Shown one piece after another: positions 1 to 5,247 of a DNA stretch of 6,177 nt. Each line of letters begins with the position of its first letter. The stretch's first letter is position 1. The notes below the pieces were generated by a model. It worked only from the letters and a program-made list of their open reading frames with translations, was not told the DNA's origin and did not search any database. A program made the position numbers and the translations under genes. Where the stretch lies: assembly GCA_937973935.1 (NCBI GenBank), contig CALJJF010000057.1, positions 1-6,177 on the forward strand, written 5' to 3'. Source of the DNA: MKRK01 sp001896915 (lineage in GTDB: Bacteria; Bacillota; Clostridia; Oscillospirales; Acutalibacteraceae).

Positions 1-217
1 CCACCTTTTCCGTGGCAGTCACGGTCCCACTGCTCCCGTCGCTTGTTCCGTTTTCCGTTGGTCCGGTTTCATCTATCACTATCGTGCCGGTGTCGGTTAC
101 AATTGAAAGCCCGTCTACCGTCTCTGTACCTATAATCGAGGATTTCGAGCCGGAACAGCCGGCAACGCTCCCGATAATCAGAAACAACAAAAGAAAGAGG
201 AAAATTATTTTTTTCAT
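1..217 (-). CDS. N-terminal part of a secreted lipoprotein (partial, runs off the left edge)
   Basis: The reading frame opens with ATG at 217-215 and stays open to the window edge (72 codons). A very strong ribosome binding site (AGGGGGG, about 224-230) lies just upstream and overlaps the stop of the preceding gene. The protein begins MKK, continues with about 15 hydrophobic residues, and has a lipobox ending SVAGC, so Cys21 is the predicted lipidation site of a lipoprotein anchored outside the membrane. The mature part seen is a low-complexity Gly/Ser/Thr-rich linker, typical of a tether before an extracellular domain. It is the last visible gene of the VTC polymerase-DUF4956 operon. In related operons I recall a CotH-like or carbohydrate-binding lipoprotein at this place, but no such domain is visible here. 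The lipoprotein call is firm; the function is unknown. Confidence 0.85.
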   Translation of the reverse strand, partial: MKKIIFLFLLLFLIIGSVAGCSGSKSSIIGTETVDGLSIVTDTGTIVIDETGPTENGTSDGSSGTVTATEKV

Positions 218-228
218 ATCTGTCCCCC

Positions 229-915
229 CTAAAAGCTGACATAAGTATCCTGCTCACGCATGGAAAGCAGAACCCTCAGGTTACCATTGCAGCAGCGCAG
301 CTTGTCAATCATTTCCTTAGTGTTGATATTTTCTTTCAGTGTAATATCATATGCCAGCTCGAATAACGAGCCGAAATCCACGGTTCTTACCTTTGAAAGA
401 GAACAACTGCCGGTGTACTCTTTTAAAATATCCTCAAAGACATTTTCATAATCCATATCCTCCGGGACAGTAATCCGGAGCCTCTGTGTAGGATGTTTGA
501 TTTTTCCGTATTTGGTCAGCGACAAAACGCTCATGACGGAGCACAATATGATAGCGAACAAAACCGCATAGCCGATATATCCGATGCCACAGGCAAGGCC
601 CACACCTAGGGAGAAAAACACATAAGCAATGTCATTGCAGACGCCGGGTGCGCTTCTGAACCGGATGAGACTGAACGCCCCCGCCAGGCTGAATGCCCGG
701 GCGATGTTGTTGCCGACCAGCAGAATGATAATCGCTATGATGGCAGGCAGCATAATCATTGTAACCGTGAAGTTTTGAGAACGGTTATTTTTATGGGTTT
801 TTATATACACAAGGCTGATCAAAAGTCCCAGAATCAGCGAACTGATGATGATCAATAAAGTGCGGTTTACCGTTAATGCTGTATCATTGGCGGCGGTAAA
901 TATATTTTCAAACAT
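229..915 (-). CDS. DUF4956 domain-containing membrane protein
   Basis: A polytopic inner-membrane protein of about 228 residues. Numbered from the upstream ATG (921), hydrophobic segments lie at about 21-40, 53-70 and 98-135 (the last long enough for two spans). The stretch at 71-89 (NIARAFSLAGAFSLIRFR) followed by a DIAYVFFSLGVGLACG-like segment is the hallmark of DUF4956. The C-terminal 90 residues are soluble and probably cytosolic, with an alternating strand/helix pattern and a conserved-looking DFGSLFELAYDI stretch. Two ATGs lie six bases apart (921 and 915). The AGGAG at 924-928 is only 2 nt from the first but 8 nt from the second, so the second is chosen. It is co-transcribed with the VTC-type polymerase upstream (about 20 nt gap) and the lipoprotein downstream (11 nt gap). 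Function is not established; a role in moving or anchoring the polymerase product is inference. Confidence 0.88.
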   Translation of the reverse strand: MFENIFTAANDTALTVNRTLLIIISSLILGLLISLVYIKTHKNNRSQNFTVTMIMLPAIIAIIILLVGNNIARAFSLAGAFSLIRFRSAPGVCNDIAYVFFSLGVGLACGIGYIGYAVLFAIILCSVMSVLSLTKYGKIKHPTQRLRITVPEDMDYENVFEDILKEYTGSCSLSKVRTVDFGSLFELAYDITLKENINTKEMIDKLRCCNGNLRVLLSMREQDTYVSF

Positions 916-936
916 TTTCATCTCTCCTATGTTACA

Positions 937-1713
937 TTATGCCGGACGGTTGTACTTGACCGGGACTCGCGTGTCCGGCTGTTTTGATTTGTACTGGTGC
1001 CGATGGGTCGCGTACTGTTTGTATTCGGTTCCGTATTTTGAAAACCCGGCACAGTATGCCCTCAGTCCCGATAACAAAACGGTCAGCCAGAGCGGCATTG
1101 CGCCGTAAAATTTCACTTCCATGAGACAAACATCACTGGCCAAAAGCTCGTGTCCGTAATCTCCGCTTCGAAAATCCACGTGTTCCCGGCGGGTTAGGAT
1201 GTTCCGGTCAAAGGTGACACGAAGGCCCCTGTCCTCATTGCCGAAAAATGCCAGACGCTCATAACTGAGATATAGCTTTGATGAAACCCGATACCGGCTT
1301 AGAAAATATGCGATTTCATTTGCCACCTGATTATCGATAAAGGAAGCAAGCTGAGGTTTTTCCCCGGTTTCTACGAACCTTTCGGCTTCTCCCAGTGTCA
1401 TGGCGGATCTTCGTTTATACACAATCCCGTTGACCTTGTTTTTCAGCTCCAGATAAACAATATCGCTCTCCGCCACGATGGGGTTATAGCTTCTCAACCG
1501 CAATTTTTCTTTAAAAAACGGTTTCGATAAGGAATGCAGAATGACATCGTCCTGTTCGGTATCGTAATAAATGTTATATATGGTGTAATGCTTGTCGTTT
1601 TCACAATATTCGTCAGCTGTCATATGCTTTGCACATTCGGCCTTGACCGCTTCAAACTGATCCATGCTCAACAGGTATTTATTTTCATACCGCTTGAATG
1701 TTTTGATTGACAT
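937..1713 (-). CDS. VTC-domain polyphosphate polymerase (TTM superfamily)
   Basis: A 258-residue cytosolic protein matching a stand-alone VTC catalytic domain, which in yeast Vtc4 makes polyphosphate from ATP inside an eight-stranded tunnel. Tunnel motifs appear in order: RYENKYLL (8-15), YYDT (49-52), KLRLRSY with two Arg (70-76), YLELKNK (87-93), YKRR (99-102), SYER (150-153), RVTFDR (165-170), the acidic metal ligand region LMEVKFYG (Glu199), and a late Lys in GFSKYG (226). These correspond to the basic substrate residues and the metal-binding Glu of Vtc4. The SPX and transmembrane domains of the yeast protein are absent; the following DUF4956 gene could supply the membrane part. The ATG at 1713 has GAGGA about 5 nt upstream. 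It is first in a three-gene operon. Bacterial members are often annotated polyphosphate polymerase domain-containing, and the actual product here is untested. Confidence 0.88.
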   Translation of the reverse strand: MSIKTFKRYENKYLLSMDQFEAVKAECAKHMTADEYCENDKHYTIYNIYYDTEQDDVILHSLSKPFFKEKLRLRSYNPIVAESDIVYLELKNKVNGIVYKRRSAMTLGEAERFVETGEKPQLASFIDNQVANEIAYFLSRYRVSSKLYLSYERLAFFGNEDRGLRVTFDRNILTRREHVDFRSGDYGHELLASDVCLMEVKFYGAMPLWLTVLLSGLRAYCAGFSKYGTEYKQYATHRHQYKSKQPDTRVPVKYNRPA

Positions 1714-1744
1714 ACTATCCTCACTCTTTCAATTTGATGGCTTC

Positions 1745-1772
1745 ATACTAACAAGCCCATGTGCAAATCCAA
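1745..1772 (-). promoter_or_regulatory. Possible promoter of the VTC-DUF4956-lipoprotein operon
   Basis: Read on the minus strand, a -10 of TAGTAT (1750-1745) is preceded by TG one base away (extended -10). A weak -35, TTGGAT (1772-1767), lies 16 nt upstream. The site is about 32 bases ahead of the ATG at 1713 and is the best candidate in the leader, but the -35 matches poorly. Confidence 0.35.
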
Positions 1773-1820
1773 TGATTAAAAAGTGTTCGTTTTCTGAATA
1801 ATTTATGAAAAAGCAAATAA

Positions 1821-1854
1821 AAAAACCGCACTTTTTGAAAAAGTGCAGGTTTTT
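1821..1854 (-). terminator. Bidirectional rho-independent terminator
   Basis: A long stem: GCACTTTTT (1828-1836) pairs with AAAAAGTGC (1838-1846). It extends outward through CC/GG past a single bulged A (1847), then through a run of A (1821-1825) pairing with a run of T (1850-1854). On the minus strand it ends in seven T, so it can terminate transcripts leaving the DUF6809-like gene before they enter the VTC operon. The A/T arms make it usable in both directions. Confidence 0.75.
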
Positions 1855-1927
1855 GACACGAACAATTCCGTTATTATTTGGTTTTTTGTATCGTTTTCGG
1901 TTTGTATATCGTAACCCATTATTTGAT

Positions 1928-1940
1928 CCGGCTTTGCCGG
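1928..1940. repeat. Small GC-rich hairpin after the DUF6809-like gene
   Basis: CCGGC (1928-1932), loop TTT, GCCGG (1936-1940). It lies just past the stop codon of the minus-strand gene ending at 1954 and has no T-run on either side, so it is more likely a 3' mRNA-end structure than a terminator. Confidence 0.4.
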
Positions 1941-1953
1941 AACAAACCAGTCT

Positions 1954-2265
1954 TTACTTTTTATAGATGCTTTTTGCGCCGATGTCAAACACCGAAGCAA
2001 GGATGACACGGGTGCCCAGCTTGAACCCTTCTATAAAACGTTCGCATTCTATAAGGGATTCCAGACGAAGCAGTTCGGAAACCAGTCCTTCGGCTTTTTC
2101 CTTATTCTGCTCTCCGACGCATTGAAACAGCTCTTTTTCACTCTGACAAAATGCCTCAAACTGGTCACTGTAGGCTGACCCTTTCTCATATTCTCCATCA
2201 ATGTAATCCAGTTTTCCTTCGTATAAATCCCGTAACACGTTTTCTGCCGGTTCGATTGTTCTCAT
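1954..2265 (-). CDS. DUF6809-like small protein of unknown function
   Basis: A 103-residue, highly charged, helical protein without signal peptide or membrane segment. It starts with a short LRDLYEGKL motif (11-19), continues with an acidic helical middle resembling a coiled coil, and ends with ERFIEGFKLGTRVIL (about 75-89). The order LxxLYxGxl, acidic helices, then F-x-x-GFxLG is what I recall for the small clostridial family DUF6809, whose function is not known. The ATG at 2265 is preceded by AAAGGA at a distance of about 10 nt. It stands alone, ends ahead of a terminator, and starts opposite a plus-strand promoter, so the two transcription units diverge from about 2300. Assignment to DUF6809 is by recalled pattern and moderately sure; that it is a real gene is well supported by its RBS and length. 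Confidence 0.72.
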   Translation of the reverse strand: MRTIEPAENVLRDLYEGKLDYIDGEYEKGSAYSDQFEAFCQSEKELFQCVGEQNKEKAEGLVSELLRLESLIECERFIEGFKLGTRVILASVFDIGAKSIYKK

Positions 2266-2304
2266 GTTTTTGTATTCCTTTCATATTTTATAATCCGACA
2301 AGCC

Positions 2305-2333
2305 TTGAAAGAAATTAAAACGTGTGGTACAAT
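2305..2333 (+). promoter_or_regulatory. Strong sigma-A promoter with extended -10
   Basis: TTGAAA (2305-2310), exactly 17 nt, then TACAAT (2328-2333) preceded by TGG, an extended -10. A pair of inverted 5-mers, ACGTG (2320-2324) and CACGT (2337-2341), brackets the -10. No plus-strand gene with a ribosome binding site follows before a terminator at 2397-2426, so the transcript is probably a small RNA. Confidence 0.65.
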
Positions 2334-2339
2334 ATTCAC

Positions 2340-2426
2340 GTGTAATTGTCTTTTTGGCAATTGCCGGTGTGGGAAGTGGCTACATTCTTTTGCGAGAGGA
2401 AGAGCCTCTTCCTTTTACTTTTCTTT
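2340..2426 (+). ncRNA. Candidate small RNA (about 80 nt)
   Basis: This segment lies between the promoter at 2305-2333 and a hairpin plus T-rich terminator at 2397-2426. It has no convincing open reading frame with a ribosome binding site. The predicted 5' end folds into a 7-bp hairpin: AATTGTC (2344-2350), loop of five T, GGCAATT (2356-2362). The second arm is also half of the palindrome GGCAATTGCC (2356-2365). A single-stranded G-rich linker (2366-2396) then leads to the terminator stem. The 3' end is antisense to the last codons and stop of the RHH gene (stop at 2417-2415), so it might pair with that mRNA. No known RNA family was recognised. Confidence 0.45.
2397..2426 (+). terminator. Rho-independent terminator of the candidate small RNA
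   Basis: AGGAAGAG (2397-2404) and CTCTTCCT (2406-2413) form a near-perfect stem followed by TTTTACTTTTCTTT on the plus strand. On the minus strand no T-run follows, so it is directional: it ends plus-strand transcripts and overlaps the stop codon of the convergent RHH gene. Confidence 0.65.
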
Positions 2427-2609
2427 GAGTTCCTCATACAATTTATGAACACCTTTACGCAAAACATCAGAACGTGTGGTATTTAACTTCTCTTTGCAGA
2501 AGTCAATCTCATCAATTGTAATTTTATCAATTCTGACTTTGATTTGGGTATCCAGTGGATTTTCAGGATGAGGACCCGGCTTTTTTCGTGCCTCTATATG
2601 AATCACCAC
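2415..2609 (-). CDS. Ribbon-helix-helix (CopG/Arc-type) small DNA-binding protein
   Basis: About 60-64 residues. A basic N-terminal arm (EARKKPG) leads to an antiparallel strand TQIKVRID (21-28), helix A (about 31-42) and helix B (TTRSDVLRKGVHKLYEELK, 44-62), the layout of a dimeric RHH repressor or antitoxin. Such proteins usually autoregulate, and paired repeats overlap its promoter. No partner toxin gene is adjacent. The start is problematic. GTG codons at 2609 and 2606 lie inside the only Shine-Dalgarno-like sequence (AGGTGG, 2611-2606), while the codon at the ideal 8-nt spacing is ATA (2597-2595), giving a protein beginning -EARKKPG. There is no internal Met. The arm reads GPHPENP where relatives, as I recall, have GRPTDNP, so the gene may be decaying. 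The RHH fold is well supported; expression is uncertain. Confidence 0.72.
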   Translation of the reverse strand: MVIHIEARKKPGPHPENPLDTQIKVRIDKITIDEIDFCKEKLNTTRSDVLRKGVHKLYEELKEK

Positions 2610-2611
2610 CT
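2604..2611 (-). promoter_or_regulatory. Shine-Dalgarno sequence that points to an ATA start
   Basis: AGGTGGTG (2611-2604) closely resembles AGGAGGTG and overlaps both GTG candidates of the RHH gene. Counting 8 nt from the AGGTGG core brings the ribosome to ATA at 2597-2595, suggesting the ancestral start was an ATG there. Confidence 0.5.
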
Positions 2612-2613
2612 AT

Positions 2614-2654
2614 CTAGGGGGCACAAGTTAATTATAATCTAGTACCCCCAAGTT
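2614..2654. promoter_or_regulatory. Paired operator-like repeats over the RHH promoter
   Basis: Two copies of CTAG-N6-CAAGTT (2614-2629 and 2639-2654) lie 25 bp apart centre to centre. Their cores are also inverted relative to each other: GGGGGCAC (2617-2624) against GTACCCCC (2642-2649), one mismatch. They cover the start-site side and the -10/-35 spacer of the RHH promoter, the usual position for RHH autorepressor binding. Binding by this RHH protein is inferred. Confidence 0.5.
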
Positions 2655-2659
2655 GTCAA
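2631..2659 (-). promoter_or_regulatory. Perfect consensus sigma-A promoter of the RHH gene
   Basis: On the minus strand, TTGACA (2659-2654), a 17-nt spacer, then TATAAT (2636-2631): both hexamers and the spacing are exactly consensus. Transcription should start near 2624, giving a leader of about 25 nt. A promoter this strong on a small RHH gene implies repression, most simply by its own product. Confidence 0.85.
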
Positions 2660-2701
2660 GTCTTTTTGTGAAATTAATCAACTAGTCACTGTAAATGAAA
2701 A

Positions 2702-2732
2702 CCCGGATACTATTTTGTATCCGGGCTTTTTT
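2702..2732 (+). terminator. Rho-independent terminator, usable in both directions
   Basis: CCCGGATAC (2702-2710), loop TATTTT, GTATCCGGG (2717-2725), then C and six T. On the minus strand the hairpin is followed by TTTTC, so it could also stop leftward transcripts from the AraC gene. It insulates the RHH promoter from the right-hand region. Confidence 0.85.
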
Positions 2733-2782
2733 CAAACTATAAACTATATGACAAGGTAAACTAAGTCAATACAAGTAAAAAC

Positions 2783-2946
2783 CGCGTCATTGCGAACCAT
2801 TCCTTATGAGCCAACGAAGTTGGCTTTATGGTGATGGCAATCCGTAATTTCTTTTGCAGGAATGTAACCCGCCTAAAACGGGAGACGGATTGCCACACCA
2901 GTGTGTAAAGCCAACTTTGTTGGCTCCGCAGGTTCGCAATGACGCG
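2783..2946. repeat. 164-bp non-coding palindromic element (MITE/REP-like)
   Basis: Perfect 16-bp terminal inverted repeats, CGCGTCATTGCGAACC (2783-2798) and its complement (2931-2946), enclose a second pair of modules and a third. The second modules at about 2808-2828 and 2907-2927 are each a 7-bp hairpin, AGCCAAC-NNN-GTTGGCT. The third pair is GGCAATCCGT (2836-2845) with its complement (2885-2894). The centre carries CCCG (2868-2871)/CGGG (2879-2882), and a small CACAC/GTGTG hairpin sits at 2894-2905. The whole can fold as one long cruciform. It has no coding capacity. CGTCATTGCGA...GGCAATCC palindromes resemble multicopy intergenic repeats I recall from several bacterial groups. It sits downstream of the AraC gene; with the flanking sequence it accounts for the gene-free stretch 2660-3006, where I see nothing else beyond the terminator at 2702-2732. 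Confidence 0.8.
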
Positions 2947-3006
2947 ACGGGTTAATATGCTGTTTTATTTTTAACCGCATATAACAAAAAACCACATATA
3001 CTTTCT

Positions 3007-3810
3007 CTACATCCTTTCCCTCTCCTGTTTATACTCCTTTGGAGAAACGCCAAAATGCTTTTTGAACTGTTTCGAAAATGCCGAAGCGTTTTGAAAGCCG
3101 CAGGAGAAGGCGACCTCGGTGATGTTATACTGCCTTTTTTGCAGCAAAACCGCGGCATTGTTCAACCGGCAGTTCATGATATATTCCTGGGGCGAGAGTG
3201 AAAACCGTTTCACAAACAGCTTGTAAAGGTAAGACCGGCTGACCCCGACATGCTTGGCGATGTCCGTAACGGTGATGGGATAGGTGTGGTTGTTTTGGAT
3301 GTACTGTGCGGCTTTTTCCGTTGTGTTTTCCTCCGTCCCGGTTCGGGGCAGGCTTTGGATGAGGGCGGAAAATGCCAGATACAACAGCCCCGTGGCTTCG
3401 TAATCGTTCACTTCCCGCTGGGAAAACAGCCGGATCATTTCGGGGATGCGGCTGCCAAAAACATCGTTTTTATCCTCTTTTAAAATCAGATTGTCGGAAA
3501 AACCACAGTTGGCTAGCAGGGTTTTTGCTTCGTACCCGTCAAAGCCGACCCAGCAGTATTCCCAGGGGGTTTCCTTGTCTGCTACATAGTAGGTGGAAAC
3601 ATTGGGTACGATCAAAAACGCCTGCCCTTTATGAAGCACGTGGCATTTCCCGTTTACATAATACTTTCCGCTACCTTCCAAAATATAATGCAGCAAATAA
3701 TGCACACGGACGGCAGGACCGAAAGAATGACCGCTTTTGCAGGTTTCGTGACCGCAGTGATGCAGCCGCAGCGCCGCGCTTTCACTGCCTTTTATAAAAT
3801 ATTCGATCAT
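3007..3810 (-). CDS. AraC-family transcriptional regulator (cupin sensor plus two HTHs), MsmR-like
   Basis: A one-component sugar-responsive regulator, 267-274 residues depending on start. The N-terminal half is an AraC-type cupin: CGHETCKSGHSFGPAVR, YLLHYILEGSGKYYVNGK, a KGQAFLIVP turn and WEYCWVGFDG, the pattern of regulators beside alpha-galactosidase and raffinose/melibiose genes. The C-terminal half is AraC DNA-binding: first helix-turn-helix at about 186-210 (ITVTDIAKHVGVSRSYLYKLF) and second at about 236-262 (ITEVAFSCGFQNASAFSKQFKKHFG) followed by VSPKEYK. The gene is divergent from the GH4 gene with about 120 bp between, implying it controls that gene. The start is uncertain: ATG 3810 has GGAGG only 2 nt upstream, while GTG 3828 and TTG 3831 follow AAGGG closely. 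ATG 3810 fits the family's N-terminal length. It appears intact. Confidence 0.9.
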   Translation of the reverse strand: MIEYFIKGSESAALRLHHCGHETCKSGHSFGPAVRVHYLLHYILEGSGKYYVNGKCHVLHKGQAFLIVPNVSTYYVADKETPWEYCWVGFDGYEAKTLLANCGFSDNLILKEDKNDVFGSRIPEMIRLFSQREVNDYEATGLLYLAFSALIQSLPRTGTEENTTEKAAQYIQNNHTYPITVTDIAKHVGVSRSYLYKLFVKRFSLSPQEYIMNCRLNNAAVLLQKRQYNITEVAFSCGFQNASAFSKQFKKHFGVSPKEYKQERERM

Positions 3811-3839
3811 ATCCTCCAAGCTCTTCACCAACCCTTAGG

Positions 3840-3876
3840 AAACATTTTGACATGTTTATGAAACAAATTGTATTGT
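3840..3876 (+). promoter_or_regulatory. Probable melA promoter with inverted-repeat operator
   Basis: A consensus -35 TTGACA (3847-3852) is followed after 18 nt by a weaker -10 TATTGT (3871-3876), about 50 nt ahead of the GH4 start. Inverted repeats AAACAT (3840-3845)/ATGTTT (3852-3857) and TGTTT (3853-3857)/AAACA (3861-3865) cover the -35 and spacer. An imperfect -10 with an adjacent repeat suits activation by the divergent AraC protein. Binding is inferred. Confidence 0.4.
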
Positions 3877-3929
3877 ATCGTCTTCCCTCTTTTTCTATAC
3901 TGAAAAAAACAACAAAGGAGCCGAAGTTT

Positions 3930-5247
3930 ATGCCGAAAATCACATTCATCGGTGCAGGAAGCACCATTTTTGCCCGTGGCGTGCTGGGTGACTGCATGTG
4001 CAGCCCTATTCTCAACGAAAGTGAGCTTGCCCTGTATGACATTGATGAAAAACGTCTTCGTGAATCCGAAATCATTATAAACGCCATTAATCAAAATATC
4101 AATGGGTCGAAGGCAAAAATCAAATGCTATCTGGGCACACAGCAACGCAAGGACGCCCTCCGGAACGCCGACTTTGTGGTCAACGCCATTCAGGTGGGCG
4201 GGTATGACCCCTGCACCATCATTGACTTTGAAATCCCGAAAAAATACGGGCTTCGCCAAACGATTGCCGACACAATGGGCATCGGCGGAATCATGCGGGC
4301 GCTGCGCACCATCCCTGTTCTTGACGATATCGCAAAAGATATGGCGGCGGTTTGCCCCGGCGCACTGTTTTTGAATTACACCAACCCCATGGCCATGCTG
4401 TCCGGCTTTATGCAGCGGTACACCCCCATCAAAACCGTCGGGCTTTGCCACAGTGTGCAGGGCTGTTCCAAAGGGCTCCTCGAAAAGCTCGGCATGCACG
4501 ACAAATTGGAGGGCAGAAGAGAGCTGATCGCAGGCATCAACCACATGGGTTGGCTGCTTGCACTTTCCGACAAGGACGGCAACGATCTCTATCCCGAAAT
4601 CCGCCGGAGAGCCATTGCCAAGAACGCAAGCGAAAAACATGACGACATGGTGCGGTTTGATTACATCAAATATCTGGGCTATTACTGTACCGAGTCCAGC
4701 GAGCACAACGCCGAATACAACACCTTTTAAAACAAGATATCCGGAATTGATCCAGAACTACAACATTACTCTTGACGAATACCCGAGACGGTGCATCGGG
4801 CAAATCGAAGGCTGGGAAAAGCAGAAAAACGAAATTTTGGACAACGGTAAGGTCACCCACACCCGGGGTCATGAGTATGCGTCCTACATCATGGAAGCCA
4901 TCACCACAAACACCCCTTATAAAATCGGCGGTAATGTTTTAAACACCGGTCTCTTTGACAATTTACCTGCCGAAGCCTGTGTCGAAGTGCCCTGTATGAT
5001 CGACGGGCACGGTGTCAACCCCTGTTATGTAGGCAGTCTGCCGCCCCAATTGGCAGCCATGAATATGACCAACATCAACACCCAGCTGCTCACCATAGAA
5101 GCCGCCGTGACCAAAAAGCGGGAAAACATCTATCATGCCGCCATGCTAGACCCACACACCGCCGCCGAATTATCTATTGACGACATCGTAGCCATGTGCG
5201 ACGAACTCATAGACGCCCACGGGGAGTATATGAAACTGTACCGGTGA
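3930..5247 (+). pseudogene. melA: GH4 alpha-galactosidase (MelA-like), frameshifted
   Basis: NAD- and Mn-dependent family-4 glycosidase, cytosolic, expected to cleave alpha-galactosides such as melibiose. The start is ATG 3930, with AAAGGAG 9 nt upstream. The first 266 codons include the Rossmann motif FIGAGST (6-12), DID (37-39), VNAIQVGGYDPC (84-95), DTMGIGGIMRALRTIP (114-129), NYTNPMAM (149-156), metal-ligand Cys173 in GLCHSVQG (the CHSV signature of alpha-galactosidases) and His205 in GINHMGW. The frame then hits TAA at 4728-4730. The +1 frame carries the family's remaining C-terminus from KTRYPELI through LDEYPRRC, NTGLFDNLP, EVPCMIDGHGV and YHAAMLDPHTAA to TGA at 5247. Reassembled length, about 440 residues, is normal for GH4. 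As deposited, two fragments result, the first lacking the C-terminal half of the active site. GH4 identity is near certain; true pseudogene versus sequencing error is open. Confidence 0.88.
4718..4737 (+). other. Frameshift site in melA
   Basis: The frame-1 reading EYNTF ends at TAA (4728-4730) in ACCTTTTAAAACA; the downstream frame continues as F-K-T-R-Y-P-E-L-I. From memory, E. coli MelA has EYTPWFIKPGREDLI, with 11 residues between EY and LI. The sequence here supplies only 9 if one T is skipped. A 5-base deletion next to the T-run would restore both frame and family length. Confidence 0.8.

Noticed and set aside
845..1108. Plus-strand open frame opposite the start of the DUF4956 gene and the end of the VTC gene
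   Set aside because: Shadow of two well-supported minus-strand genes, with no ribosome binding site and no recognisable motif.
1853..1877. TTGACA (1853-1858) followed by TATTAT (1872-1877) on the plus strand as a promoter
   Set aside because: The spacer is only 13 nt, the -35 lies in a terminator arm, and no plus-strand gene follows.
2342..2428. Short plus-strand peptide frame (VIVFLAIAGVGSGYILL...) inside the candidate small RNA
   Set aside because: No start codon with a ribosome binding site lies inside the predicted transcript, and the only upstream GTG precedes the expected start site.
2783..2946. CRISPR array or tRNA cluster in the repeat-rich segment
   Set aside because: The repeats are inverted and nested, not regularly spaced direct repeats, and no cloverleaf or tRNA arms are present.
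3852..3929. Upstream ATG at 3852 extending the melA frame by 26 codons
   Set aside because: It lies within the promoter region, lacks a ribosome binding site, and adds a basic, non-family sequence before the true MPKITFIGAGS start, which has AAAGGAG in place.
3825..4706. Long open frame of 293 codons on the minus strand, antisense to melA
   Set aside because: It mirrors the GH4 coding sequence, has low-complexity His/Gly/Ala-rich translation and no ribosome binding site; the plus-strand frame carries unmistakable GH4 motifs.
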